From an uncultured Prevotellaceae bacterium (GTDB lineage Bacteria; Bacteroidota; Bacteroidia; Bacteroidales; Bacteroidaceae), in assembly GCA_902784615.1 (NCBI GenBank), contig CACZVN010000018.1, forward strand, positions 18,973-82,972: a stretch of 64,000 nucleotides of DNA, given 5' to 3'. Both the position numbers and the translations under genes were made by a program. Every line of letters starts with the position of its first letter. Within the stretch, counting starts at the first letter, position 1. Positions 17,278-26,205 of this stretch are shown piece after piece. The notes beneath the pieces are model-generated. The model had not been told where the DNA came from. It worked only from the letters and a program-made list of their open reading frames with translations, and made no database searches.

Positions 17278-18563
17278 TCCTTGAAATCGAGTGTCAGTTG
17301 TTGTTCTTCAGCCGCCCGTTTCTGCTGGGTCTTCGAGAGTAGCAGAGGACGCAGTCGTTCTGGGCGCAGTTCGTTGATGCCGATGATAGGTTGCGAGAAG
17401 GCGGAGGTGAGTTCGCCGCAGGTGATGAAATACTTCGCTTTCTTCATCACCACACCCATCTTCTTCAGGTGGTAGGAGGTTATACGGTTAAAGCGACGGC
17501 TGTTCACAATGAGGACGGCAGATTTCACACCGATGCCAGGTACGCGGAGGATATGCTCATAGGGCGCACTGTTGATATCCACAGGGAAGAATTCGGGATG
17601 GCGCAGGGCCCAACCGAGTTTGGGATCCACGTCGAGATCAAGGTGCGCATGGGCATCATCCACAATCTCATCGACATTGAAGTGGTAGAAACGCATCAGC
17701 CAGTCTGCCTGGTACAGACGGTTCTCGCGTACCAGGGGCGGCTGTTTCAAGACGGGCAGACGAGGGTCGTAGGTGTTCACGCTGACATAGCTGGAGTAAT
17801 AGACGCGTCGCATCGTGGGCTGCTGGTACATGGCGTTCGACATCTTCAGGATGTCGAGATCACTCTCCTTCGTGGCGCCCACGATCATTTGTGTCGATTG
17901 TCCTGCTGGCACGAAACGTGGTGCATGACGGAACTTTTTCCGGTCCTCTTTGTTCTCAAGCACTCCCTGCTGAATCTGCGACATAGGCAGGAAGATGCTC
18001 TTATGGTCCTTCTCGGGCGCCAACGCCTTCAGAGACTCCTCCTTGGGGATCTCGATGTTCACGCTCATACGGTCAGCATATCGTCCCGCCTCTTGCAGCA
18101 GTTCCTGCGAAGCCCCGGGGATGGTCTTCAGGTGGATATAGCCATTAAAACGATGTACTGTCCGCAAGTCACGTACGATAGCTGTCAGCCGCTCCATCGT
18201 ATAATCAGGATTCCTCACCACACCACTGCTCAAAAAGAGTCCTTCAATATAGTTACGGCGATAGAATTCCATCGTAATCTCCTCGAGTTCCGAGACGGAG
18301 AGCGTAGCCCGTTTGATATCGTTCGAACGGCGGTTGATGCAGTAGGCGCAGTCGTACATGCAGTAGTTTGTAAGCATCACCTTCAGGAGTGAGATACAAC
18401 GGCCGTCATCGGCAAACGAGTGGCAGATGCCCATGCCGCCAACGGTGTTGCCCACCATCCCCTTCTTGCCAGAGCGCACAGTACCGCTCGACGAGCACGA
18501 GACATCGTACTTCGCCGACTCTGTGAGTATCCGCAGCCGTTCCATGGTCTTCTCCGTCAGCAT
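17274..18563 (-). CDS. Putative DNA modification/repair radical SAM protein
   Basis: 429 aa from ATG 18563. The radical SAM cluster motif is CMYDCAYC (CxxxCxxC) in the first quarter, preceded by a conserved Cys-containing segment (GICHSFADDGRC), and the C-terminal third has a helix-hairpin-helix (VPGIGVKSAVLIV) that suggests DNA binding. This is the TIGR03916 type. An in-frame upstream extension to 18767 is rejected because it crosses the promoter at 18588 and the gltBD terminator and overlaps gltD antisense. It works with DUF4130 (4-bp overlap); substrate and product are unknown. Confidence 0.88.
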   Translation of the reverse strand: MLTEKTMERLRILTESAKYDVSCSSSGTVRSGKKGMVGNTVGGMGICHSFADDGRCISLLKVMLTNYCMYDCAYCINRRSNDIKRATLSVSELEEITMEFYRRNYIEGLFLSSGVVRNPDYTMERLTAIVRDLRTVHRFNGYIHLKTIPGASQELLQEAGRYADRMSVNIEIPKEESLKALAPEKDHKSIFLPMSQIQQGVLENKEDRKKFRHAPRFVPAGQSTQMIVGATKESDLDILKMSNAMYQQPTMRRVYYSSYVSVNTYDPRLPVLKQPPLVRENRLYQADWLMRFYHFNVDEIVDDAHAHLDLDVDPKLGWALRHPEFFPVDINSAPYEHILRVPGIGVKSAVLIVNSRRFNRITSYHLKKMGVVMKKAKYFITCGELTSAFSQPIIGINELRPERLRPLLLSKTQQKRAAEEQQLTLDFKE

Positions 18564-18587
18564 TTGTGTAACCCGATTTGTTTTCTG

Positions 18588-18595
18588 CAAAAGTA
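18588..18595 (-). promoter_or_regulatory. -7 element TACTTTTG of the radical SAM/DUF4130 operon
   Basis: Matches TAnnTTTG followed by GC, 24 bp before ATG 18563; it fixes the start codon. Confidence 0.75.
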
Positions 18596-18596
18596 C

Positions 18597-18629
18597 AAAA
18601 AATCTCGCAGATGGAAGCCATCTGCGAGA
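18597..18629 (-). terminator. Terminator of gltBD
   Basis: A perfect 12-bp stem (TCTCGCAGATGG and its complement, loop of 3) is followed on the minus strand by TTTTTT. It lies 31 bp after the gltD stop and immediately before the next promoter. Confidence 0.9.
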
Positions 18630-18660
18630 AAGATTTTGCATTATTTGGGAAAAACGGTGC

Positions 18661-20007
18661 TTACTTCGAAAGGAAGGTTTTGACTTTCTGGGCAGTCTGT
18701 TTGCCGCTGGCCATGGCGCGCACCACGAGAGAGGCACCATTGGCGGCATCACCACATACGAACACATTCTTGGGATACTCTGGATGTTCGGGCTTCAGGA
18801 ATCCCATGGCGAGGAGTACGAGTTCGGCCTTGATGATCTCGGGCTTGCCCTTCTCGACCATGATCGGACGACCACCTTCGGGGTTGGGCTTCCAGTCAAT
18901 CTCCTGAACTTTGACACCTGTCAGTTTGCCATTCTCGCCTAAGAACTCTAATGTGTTGATGTTCCAACGACGGGTACAACCTTCCTCATGGCTCGAGGTG
19001 GTCTTCAGGGTACGTGGCCAGTTGGGCCAGGGGTTCTGAGGATCTTCAGGTCCCTCTACGGGCTTGGGCATGATCTCGATCTGTGTCACGCTCTTGCAAC
19101 CCTGACGGTGGGCTGTACCGATACAGTCACTACCTGTGTCACCACCACCGATCACCAGTACATCCTTGCCTTTGGCGGTGATGCGTTCGTCCTTGGAGAA
19201 CTCCATACCTGCCAAGACTCTGTTCTGCTGACTCAGCAACTCGAGGGCGAAGTGAACGCCTTTCAGTTCACGACCAGGAGCCTTAAGGTCTCTGGCAGTA
19301 GGTGTACCAGTGGAGATGACCACGGCGTCGAATTGTTCTGATACTTTTGCGATATCCTCAACAGCCTCACCATATTTAAATGTGATGCCCTCTTCCTCCA
19401 TCAGTTTCAGGCGACGGTCGATGATCGTCTTGTTCAGTTTGAAGTTGGGGATGCCGTAGCGTAGCAGACCGCCTGCGGCCTCGTTCTTCTCGAAGACGGT
19501 GACGGTATAACCCATCTGGTTCAGGTCGTTGGCGGCAGCGAGTCCTGCAGGACCAGCACCGATCACAGCCACTTTCTTACCGTTGCGCTCAGGGATATGC
19601 GGCTGGATATAACCCTCGCGGAAGGCTGCCTCGATGATGGAGGCCTCGTCCTCGCGGTTGGTCGTCGGCTCGTGGTTATAGCGGTTCAGTACACAGGCCT
19701 TCTCGCAGAGGGCGGGACAGATACGACCCGTAAACTCTGGGAAGGGGTTCGTGCTGGTGAGCAGTTGATAAGCCAGTTCCCAGTCACCCTTGAAGAGGGC
19801 ATCATTCCACTCGGGGGCCTTGTTGCCCAGCGGACAGGCCCAGTGGCAGAATGGAACACCACAGTCCATGCAGCGGCTGGCCTGTTCGCGGCGCTGGTGG
19901 GTATTGAGCGTCTGCTCCACCTCACCGAAATCGTGGATTCTATCGTGAATCGGACGGTATCCCGCCTCCTGGCGGTGTATCTCTAAAAATGCTTTAGGAT
20001 TTCCCAT
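18661..20007 (-). CDS. gltD: Glutamate synthase small subunit
   Basis: 448 aa. It passes electrons from NADPH through FAD and iron-sulfur clusters to the large subunit. The N-terminal Cys-rich region (CMDCGVPFCHWACPLGN near residue 42 and CEKACVLN near 104) holds the clusters; the Rossmann motif GAGPAGLAAA near 153 binds FAD and GGGDTGSDCIG near 290 binds NADPH. It starts 21 bp after the gltB stop, so the two are one operon under the gltB promoter and its nitrogen element. Confidence 0.96.
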   Translation of the reverse strand: MGNPKAFLEIHRQEAGYRPIHDRIHDFGEVEQTLNTHQRREQASRCMDCGVPFCHWACPLGNKAPEWNDALFKGDWELAYQLLTSTNPFPEFTGRICPALCEKACVLNRYNHEPTTNREDEASIIEAAFREGYIQPHIPERNGKKVAVIGAGPAGLAAANDLNQMGYTVTVFEKNEAAGGLLRYGIPNFKLNKTIIDRRLKLMEEEGITFKYGEAVEDIAKVSEQFDAVVISTGTPTARDLKAPGRELKGVHFALELLSQQNRVLAGMEFSKDERITAKGKDVLVIGGGDTGSDCIGTAHRQGCKSVTQIEIMPKPVEGPEDPQNPWPNWPRTLKTTSSHEEGCTRRWNINTLEFLGENGKLTGVKVQEIDWKPNPEGGRPIMVEKGKPEIIKAELVLLAMGFLKPEHPEYPKNVFVCGDAANGASLVVRAMASGKQTAQKVKTFLSK

Positions 20008-20028
20008 AATCTTTTGCTGTTTGAAGTT

Positions 20029-23000
20029 TTAATATTCTCTTTGCATGTCGGCGATCTTCTCGCGCAGTTTCTTCATTTGCTCCTCCTGAAGCACGCGTTT
20101 GTACTCAATAGGAACAACTTGGATGAAGTCTGTGACGTAGCGCTGCCAGTCGTCGAGCATCCGTCCTGCGAGGGCTGAACCCGTGTGGAGGTAGTGCTGA
20201 CGGATCAGTTCGAGCAGTTCCTTGCGGCTGACGCTGTCCTCGACGAGTCCTAACTCTACCATATCCATATTGCAGAAGTAGTCGAACGTGTGGTCTTTGT
20301 CGTACACATATGCCACACCGCCACTCATACCGGCTGCGAAGTTGCGACCCGTCTTACCAAGTACTACCACGCGACCACCAGTCATATATTCACAGCAGTG
20401 GTCACCAGCACCCTCGATGACAGCAATGGCACCAGAGTTACGCACACCAAAGCGCTCACCCACCTTACCATTGATATAGAGTTCACCACTTGTGGCGCCA
20501 TAAAGACCCGTGTTACCTGCGATGATATTGTCCTCGGCCTTGAAGTTCGATCGTGTAGGCGGTAGGATGGCGATGCGTCCGCCGCTGAGTCCCTTGGCAA
20601 AGTAGTCGTTGGTTTCACCTTCGAGTTTGAAGTTGATGCCGTGAGCGAGGAAAGCGCCAAACGACTGTCCTGCAGAACCCTTGAACTTCACGTTGATAGT
20701 TTCATCAGGAAGACCTGCCAGACCGTATTTCCCTGCCACTGTACCAGAGAGCATCGTACCCACGGCACGATCCGTATTCTTAATGGCATAGTCGAGCGAC
20801 ACTTCCTTCTGTTGTTCGATGGCCTTGGCGGCTGCCTCGATCATCTGTTGGTCGAGGATCGTACCCTGCATACCCAGAGGTACGGCGGGTTTGGTCATGT
20901 CACCCGTGAAGTGGAGTGTCCCCTCTTCCTTGTTCAACAGTCTGTCGAAGTCGAGCACAGAGGCGCCTGTCTCGATGAGGTCTGTACGTCCTACGATATC
21001 GTTGAGGCTCTTGAAGCCCATCTCGGCCAGATACTCGCGTACCTCTTGGGCGAGGAACGTGAAGTAGTTCACCAGGTATTCATATCTTCCAACGAAGTGC
21101 TTTCTCAGTTCTGCGTTCTGCGTAGCCACACCCATCGGACAGGTGTTCAGGTTACATTTGCGCATCATTACACAGCCCAGAACGATCAGCGCAGCCGTTC
21201 CGAAACCAAACTCCTCAGCACCTAACAAAGCCATCAGCACGATGTCGCGACCAGTCTTGATCTGGCCATCTACCTGCAGACGGACGTTGCTGCGCAGACC
21301 GTTGCGGACGAGTGTCTGCTGTGTCTCAGAGAGTCCGATCTCTGGCGAGATACCAGCGAAGCGCATGCTTGAGGCAGGACTTGCGCCCGTACCACCCTCT
21401 GCACCACTGATGATGATGAGGTCGGCCTTAGCCTTAGCCACACCAGCGGCAATCGTTCCTACACCACTCTCAGCCACGAGTTTTACGCTGACAGCAGCCT
21501 TCGGGTTCACGTTCTTCAGATCGAAGATCAATTGTGCCAGGTCCTCGATACTATAGATGTCGTGATGAGGTGGGGGCGAGATCAGTGAGATTCCAGGGAT
21601 GGAGTGACGCGTCTTGGCGATCACCTCATTCACCTTAAAACCAGGCAGTTGTCCGCCCTCTCCAGGCTTGGCACCCTGGGCCACCTTGATCTGTATTTCT
21701 TCAGCGTTCACCAGATATTCGACTGTCACACCAAAACGGCCTGATGCCACCTGTTTCGTCTTTGAACTGAGGCTGATGCCGTCAAAGGTGGAGTGGAAGC
21801 GCTCCGAGTCTTCACCACCCTCACCAGTGTTCGAACGAGCACCCAGTTTATTCATGGCCAGACAGATGGCCTCGTGAGCCTCCTTCGAGAGGGCACCAAA
21901 CGACATGGCACCTGCCACGAAGTGCTTCACGATGTTCTCTACAGGCTCCACCTCGTCGATGCTGATGGGGTTCTTCTTCCAACCCATGAAGTCGCGGATG
22001 AAGATGGGCGATTCCTTGGTATCCACCAGTTTCGAGAACTGTTTGAACTTCTCGTAGTTACCAGTGCGCGTGGCCAGTTGCAGGGTGGCAATCGTTTCAG
22101 GGTTCCAGGCATGCTTGATACCGTCCTTGCGCCAGTGGAACTGACCCAGGTTAGGCAGGAATGTGGTGTCTGTGTTGCTATGGGCAAAGGCTGCCTGATG
22201 CATGGCTACGGCATCGCTGGCGATCTTTTCCAGTCCGATGCCACCGATGGTGCTCACCTCCGTACCGAAGTAGGTCTTCAGCAGGTTCTCACTCAGTCCG
22301 ATGCTTTCGAAGATCTTCGCACCACGATACGAGCGGATGGTCGAGATACCCATCTTGGCCATGATCTTAAACAGACCCTTCTTCACGGCCTTGATGTAAT
22401 TGGTCTCGGCAGTAGCGTAGTCTTCCTGTATCTTATGCTGTTTCACGAGGTTGTCGAGGATGGCGAACGTCATGTAGGGACAGAGGGCCGAAGCACCGTA
22501 GCCCAACAACAGGGCGGCATGCATTGTTTCACGGATCTCACCGCTCTCCACGATCAGGGCTGTCTGCACACGTTTGCCGACAGAGATTAGATAGTGGTGA
22601 ACGGCACTCACAGCCAACAGACTTGGAATCGCCACATGCTCAGCATCCACGTCGCGGTCGCTCAGGATGATGTAGTTATACCCCTCATCCACACTTTTCT
22701 CGGCCTGATGACACAGGGCGTCGAGCGCCTCGCGCAGACCGTCGCCACCCTTCGTTCCATCAAACAAAGTAGGCAACTTAATGGTATTGAATCCCTTATA
22801 GCGAATGTTGCACAGGATATCCAGTTGTGTGTTGTTCAGAATCGGGTGTGGCAGACGCACCATCTTACAGTTCGTCTCGTCAGGGTTCAGGATGCCCGTA
22901 CCCACGCGTCCGATATATTCCGTCAGCGACATCACCAGTTCCTCACGGATGGAGTCGATGGCGGGGTTCGTCACCTGGGCAAACTGCTGACGGAAGTAGT

Positions 23001-24513
23001 TGAAAAACGTCTGCGGCTTGTCAGAGAGTACGGCCAGTGGCGTATCGTTACCCATCGAGGCCGTAGGCTCCTGACCGTTTACGGCCATCGGTACGATGGT
23101 GGCGTCGATATCCTCGGCACCATAGCCGAACATCACCTCTTTCTTCAGCAGGTCGCTGACACCGTTCTCCACGTGGCGGCCGCTCTTCAGTTTCTCTAAC
23201 TGGATGCGGTTCGTGCTCAACCACTGGCGATACGGATGTTCGTTGGCCAACTGCTGTTTGATCTCGCCGTCGTAGTATATTTTTCCTTCCTTAGTATCAA
23301 TGAGTAGGATCTTACCAGGCTGCAGACGACCCTTCTCTGCAATCTCCGTGGGGTCGAAGTCCATCACACCCACCTCCGAGGCCACGATCATCGTGTCGTT
23401 CTTGGTGATGGTGTAACGGGCGGGACGCAGACCATTACGGTCGAGCATACCACCAGCGAAACGTCCGTCGCTGAACAGCAGGGCGGCGGGACCGTCCCAT
23501 GGCTCCATCAGGATGGAGTGGTACTCGTAGAAGGCCTTCAGATCCTCCGAGATGGGGTTCTTGTCATTGAAGCTTTCTGGCACCAGCACGCTCATGGCGT
23601 GGGGCAGTGAGAGACCGCTCATCACGAAGAACTCCAGTACGTTGTCAAGGCTGGCAGAGTCGCTCATGCCAGGCTGTACGATGGGTGAGATGGCCTTGGC
23701 GTCGCCTAAGGCCTCACTCGACAGTACGCTCTCTCGCGCCTGCATCCAACCACGGTTACCACGGATGGTGTTGATCTCACCGTTGTGACACAACAGGCGG
23801 AAGGGCTGGGCCAGCGACCACGTCGGGAATGTGTTTGTGCTGAAACGTGAGTGCACCAGCGCCAGTCCGCTTGTCAGATAGGGGTTGGTCAAATCGGGGA
23901 AATACTGACGCACTTGCATCGACGACAGCATTCCTTTATAAATCATGTTTGTGTTGCTCAGTGAACAGATGTAGAAGTCCTTGTGGTTGACCCGCTTCTC
24001 GATCTTCTTCCTAATAATATATAATGTACGTGGGAAGGCCTCGACCTTTTCATCACTGACACCCGTAATGAAGATCTGCTTGATGTCGGGCTCCGTACCT
24101 AATGCAGCCTCACCCAGACAGTCAGGGTTAGTGGGCACCGTCCTCAGGTGCATCAACTGCAATCCCTCGCGTTCGATCTCTTCGATCATGATGCTCAGGA
24201 TTTCCTGCTGTGCCTTCTCCTCTTTGGGCAGGAACACCAGACCGGTGCCGTATTTGCCTTTCTCTGGCACGGGGATACCCTGTAACAGGATAAACTCGTG
24301 CGGGATCTGGATCATGATGCCCGCACCGTCGCCGTCTTTTCCGACTTCTGCACCACGATGCCGCATATTCTCCAGCACCTTGAGTGCATTATCGACGAGC
24401 TCATGGCTCTTGTTGCCGTGGATGTTCACAATCATGCCAACACCACACGCATCATGCTCGTACGCACTTTGGTAGAGTCCTTTTTCGGTTTGAGTTTGCT
24501 TACTTTTTGTCAT
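20029..24513 (-). CDS. gltB: Glutamate synthase large subunit
   Basis: 1494 aa. It converts glutamine and 2-oxoglutarate to two glutamates. The N-terminal glutaminase domain begins at Cys in HDACGVG after a propeptide of ~22 residues; central FMN/synthase domains include MSFGALSKEAHEA and GAEGGTGASP, and the C-terminal part is the GXGXG beta-helix (GGRIAILPP ... GGVAYVYD). The start is set at ATG 24513 because the longer frame to 24600 runs through the TACCTTTG promoter at 24555. With glnN it forms the GS-GOGAT cycle. Confidence 0.96.
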   Translation of the reverse strand: MTKSKQTQTEKGLYQSAYEHDACGVGMIVNIHGNKSHELVDNALKVLENMRHRGAEVGKDGDGAGIMIQIPHEFILLQGIPVPEKGKYGTGLVFLPKEEKAQQEILSIMIEEIEREGLQLMHLRTVPTNPDCLGEAALGTEPDIKQIFITGVSDEKVEAFPRTLYIIRKKIEKRVNHKDFYICSLSNTNMIYKGMLSSMQVRQYFPDLTNPYLTSGLALVHSRFSTNTFPTWSLAQPFRLLCHNGEINTIRGNRGWMQARESVLSSEALGDAKAISPIVQPGMSDSASLDNVLEFFVMSGLSLPHAMSVLVPESFNDKNPISEDLKAFYEYHSILMEPWDGPAALLFSDGRFAGGMLDRNGLRPARYTITKNDTMIVASEVGVMDFDPTEIAEKGRLQPGKILLIDTKEGKIYYDGEIKQQLANEHPYRQWLSTNRIQLEKLKSGRHVENGVSDLLKKEVMFGYGAEDIDATIVPMAVNGQEPTASMGNDTPLAVLSDKPQTFFNYFRQQFAQVTNPAIDSIREELVMSLTEYIGRVGTGILNPDETNCKMVRLPHPILNNTQLDILCNIRYKGFNTIKLPTLFDGTKGGDGLREALDALCHQAEKSVDEGYNYIILSDRDVDAEHVAIPSLLAVSAVHHYLISVGKRVQTALIVESGEIRETMHAALLLGYGASALCPYMTFAILDNLVKQHKIQEDYATAETNYIKAVKKGLFKIMAKMGISTIRSYRGAKIFESIGLSENLLKTYFGTEVSTIGGIGLEKIASDAVAMHQAAFAHSNTDTTFLPNLGQFHWRKDGIKHAWNPETIATLQLATRTGNYEKFKQFSKLVDTKESPIFIRDFMGWKKNPISIDEVEPVENIVKHFVAGAMSFGALSKEAHEAICLAMNKLGARSNTGEGGEDSERFHSTFDGISLSSKTKQVASGRFGVTVEYLVNAEEIQIKVAQGAKPGEGGQLPGFKVNEVIAKTRHSIPGISLISPPPHHDIYSIEDLAQLIFDLKNVNPKAAVSVKLVAESGVGTIAAGVAKAKADLIIISGAEGGTGASPASSMRFAGISPEIGLSETQQTLVRNGLRSNVRLQVDGQIKTGRDIVLMALLGAEEFGFGTAALIVLGCVMMRKCNLNTCPMGVATQNAELRKHFVGRYEYLVNYFTFLAQEVREYLAEMGFKSLNDIVGRTDLIETGASVLDFDRLLNKEEGTLHFTGDMTKPAVPLGMQGTILDQQMIEAAAKAIEQQKEVSLDYAIKNTDRAVGTMLSGTVAGKYGLAGLPDETINVKFKGSAGQSFGAFLAHGINFKLEGETNDYFAKGLSGGRIAILPPTRSNFKAEDNIIAGNTGLYGATSGELYINGKVGERFGVRNSGAIAVIEGAGDHCCEYMTGGRVVVLGKTGRNFAAGMSGGVAYVYDKDHTFDYFCNMDMVELGLVEDSVSRKELLELIRQHYLHTGSALAGRMLDDWQRYVTDFIQVVPIEYKRVLQEEQMKKLREKIADMQREY

Positions 24514-24554
24514 ATTATCCTTGTTTAATCTTTCTTTTTGCTTGAAATCGACGG

Positions 24555-24562
24555 CAAAGGTA
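24555..24562 (-). promoter_or_regulatory. -7 element TACCTTTG of gltBD
   Basis: Matches TAnnTTTG, 41 bp before ATG 24513. Confidence 0.75.
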
Positions 24563-24623
24563 TGACATTTTGTAAACTTACACCGTCTCTTTCCGTACAT
24601 TTTAATCTTGTTTTTCCGTTAAA

Positions 24624-24666
24624 GTAACAATCTGTAATGATATTGTGCCGATTTGCTTACAAATTG
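24624..24666 (-). promoter_or_regulatory. Putative nitrogen-regulon operator upstream of gltB
   Basis: Plus strand: GTAACAATCTGTAAT, GCCG in the middle, then CTTACAAATTG. Its near end is 61 bases from the gltB -7 box, as at glnN and dapL. It overlaps no gene; dapF ends 12 bp further on. Confidence 0.65.
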
Positions 24667-24678
24667 AAAGCAGAAATG

Positions 24679-25491
24679 CTAAGGAAGTTCTATTTCACCA
24701 TCGAAGACAAAGGCGGCAGGTCCCGTCATATAGACGTGGTTGTCGCTCTCGCGCCATTCAATGTCAAGCGTGCCACCATCCATCACGATACGGCTTTTCC
24801 TACCCGCTCTCTCTGTGATGCAGGCTGCTACAGCCGTGGCACAGGCACCTGTGCCACAGGCCATCGTGATACCGCTACCCCGTTCCCAGACGCGGGTGCG
24901 GATACTGCCGTCGGCCTCGATGCGTGCAAACTCGATGTTGCAACGCTGGGGAAAGGCAGGGTGGAGTTCAAGGATGCGCCCAGTCTCGCCCACTTGGTCG
25001 ATGTCATCCGTAAAGATGACGTAGTGGGGGTTCCCCATTGACACGAAGGTGCCTTTGCCCATACTGCGCGACGGTATGAACTGCTCTTCATTTTCCAGGA
25101 CAGGTTCCAGCATATCGACGGTGACGCTTTCCACCGTGCCGTCTGGTGCGACATGGAGGTCCAGCGTCTTGATGCCAGAGAGCGTGAGAAGTCGGATCTG
25201 TGTTTGTGTTGTCAGGGCTCTCTCATACAAATATTTTCCGATGCAACGCGAGGCGTTGCCGCACATCATGGCTTCGCTGCCGTCGGCATTGAAGATGCGC
25301 ATCGAGAAGTCGGCCTCAGGAACGGGTGATTCCCCAATCAGCACCAGTCCGTCGCTGCCGATGCCTTTGTGGCGATCGCTCCAGACAATGGCCGCTTTCT
25401 CGGGATCAGGCACAGAATATAATAAGGTGTTGACGTAGATGTAGTCATTGCCTGCTCCGTGCATCTTGGTAAATGGTATCTTCTCTTTCAT
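24679..25491 (-). CDS. dapF: Diaminopimelate epimerase
   Basis: 270 aa from ATG 25491. It interconverts LL- and meso-diaminopimelate, the last step before lysine and peptidoglycan use. Both catalytic cysteines are in place: MMCGNASRC (C77) and ACGTGACAT. The start [17 protein letters not shown] is the family start; an in-frame extension to 25554 crosses the promoter at 25512 and is rejected. It lies alone between gltB and the divergent glnK operon and carries the nitrogen element, as does dapL, which makes LL-diaminopimelate. Confidence 0.95.
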   Translation of the reverse strand: MKEKIPFTKMHGAGNDYIYVNTLLYSVPDPEKAAIVWSDRHKGIGSDGLVLIGESPVPEADFSMRIFNADGSEAMMCGNASRCIGKYLYERALTTQTQIRLLTLSGIKTLDLHVAPDGTVESVTVDMLEPVLENEEQFIPSRSMGKGTFVSMGNPHYVIFTDDIDQVGETGRILELHPAFPQRCNIEFARIEADGSIRTRVWERGSGITMACGTGACATAVAACITERAGRKSRIVMDGGTLDIEWRESDNHVYMTGPAAFVFDGEIELP

Positions 25492-25511
25492 ATTGTTCTT
25501 GTTTGCGACGG

Positions 25512-25519
25512 CAAAATTA
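25512..25519 (-). promoter_or_regulatory. -7 element TAATTTTG of dapF
   Basis: Matches TAnnTTTG, 20 bp before ATG 25491. Confidence 0.7.
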
Positions 25520-25579
25520 CGGCGATATGGATAAAAATGCAAAGAATATTTCATATTATGATCTTTGTTTTGACGAAAG

Positions 25580-25627
25580 GTAACAAATCGTAAGTAAAAT
25601 ACCGTCTATTTCTTTCAAATCGTAAGC
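25580..25627. promoter_or_regulatory. Putative nitrogen-regulon operator between dapF and glnK
   Basis: GTAACAAATCGTAAG, ACCGT, then TTTCAAATCGTAAG. The 11-mer CAAATCGTAAG occurs twice exactly, 32 bp apart (about three helical turns). It is 60 bases from the dapF -7 box and 92 from the glnK -7 box, so it may serve both divergent promoters. Confidence 0.7.
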
Positions 25628-25719
25628 AAATATATGTTAAAGAAATCAAAACGATAACGAAAGGTAATATTTTTATCCAAAACGCGAACATTCATGCTTA
25701 TTTTACTATCATAATGTCG

Positions 25720-25727
25720 TAACTTTG
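25720..25727 (+). promoter_or_regulatory. -7 element TAACTTTG of glnK-amtB
   Basis: Matches TAnnTTTG followed by GC, ~90 bp before the glnK ATG, leaving an A-rich leader. Confidence 0.75.
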
Positions 25728-25817
25728 CACCCAGAAACGGACAAAGTGTCACAAGTAAATTGTAAAACGAGAGAGAAAAGGTAAAAAGAAAAAGGTAACA
25801 TTTAAAATTAAAAAGGT

Positions 25818-26165
25818 ATGAAAAAGATTGAAGCAATTATCCGCAAGACCAAGTTCGAGGAGGTGAAGGCCGCATTGCTTTCATCAGACATCGACTGGTT
25901 TGAGTACCACGACGTCCACGGTATCGGACAGAGCCGTCAGGAACGAATCTATCGTGGTGTGCAGTATAGTACCGACGTGATCGAGCGCGTGGCGATCTCC
26001 ATTGTCTGTCGTGATATCATCGTCGATCCTACCATCAAGGTACTGCTGGAAGTGGCCCATACGGGTGAGGTTGGTGATGGTCGTATCTTTGTGAGCGACG
26101 TCATAGAGACATGGTCTATACGCACCGGCGAGAACGGTGACACGGTACTCCGTGATAAAAAGTAA
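25818..26165 (+). CDS. glnK: P-II nitrogen regulatory protein
   Basis: 115 aa, the P-II length. It senses ATP/ADP and 2-oxoglutarate and typically blocks the ammonium channel. The start MKKIEAIIRK, the T-loop region (residues ~35-55, IYRGVQYSTD), GKIGDG-like GEVGDGRIFV and the C-terminal IRTGE are all recognisable. The T-loop is one residue shorter than in E. coli GlnB; Tyr50 aligns with the uridylylated Tyr51 and Tyr45 with Tyr46. It starts 41 bp before amtB in one operon. No uridylyltransferase is in the window, so modification is not implied. Confidence 0.95.
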   Translation: MKKIEAIIRKTKFEEVKAALLSSDIDWFEYHDVHGIGQSRQERIYRGVQYSTDVIERVAISIVCRDIIVDPTIKVLLEVAHTGEVGDGRIFVSDVIETWSIRTGENGDTVLRDKK

Positions 26166-26205
26166 AAAGGTGAGAAAGTAATAAGGGTAACAACACAAAC
26201 ACAAA

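Noticed and set aside
17391-18392. 333-codon frame antisense to the radical SAM gene
   Set aside because: Shadow frame; the opposite strand has clear catalytic motifs.
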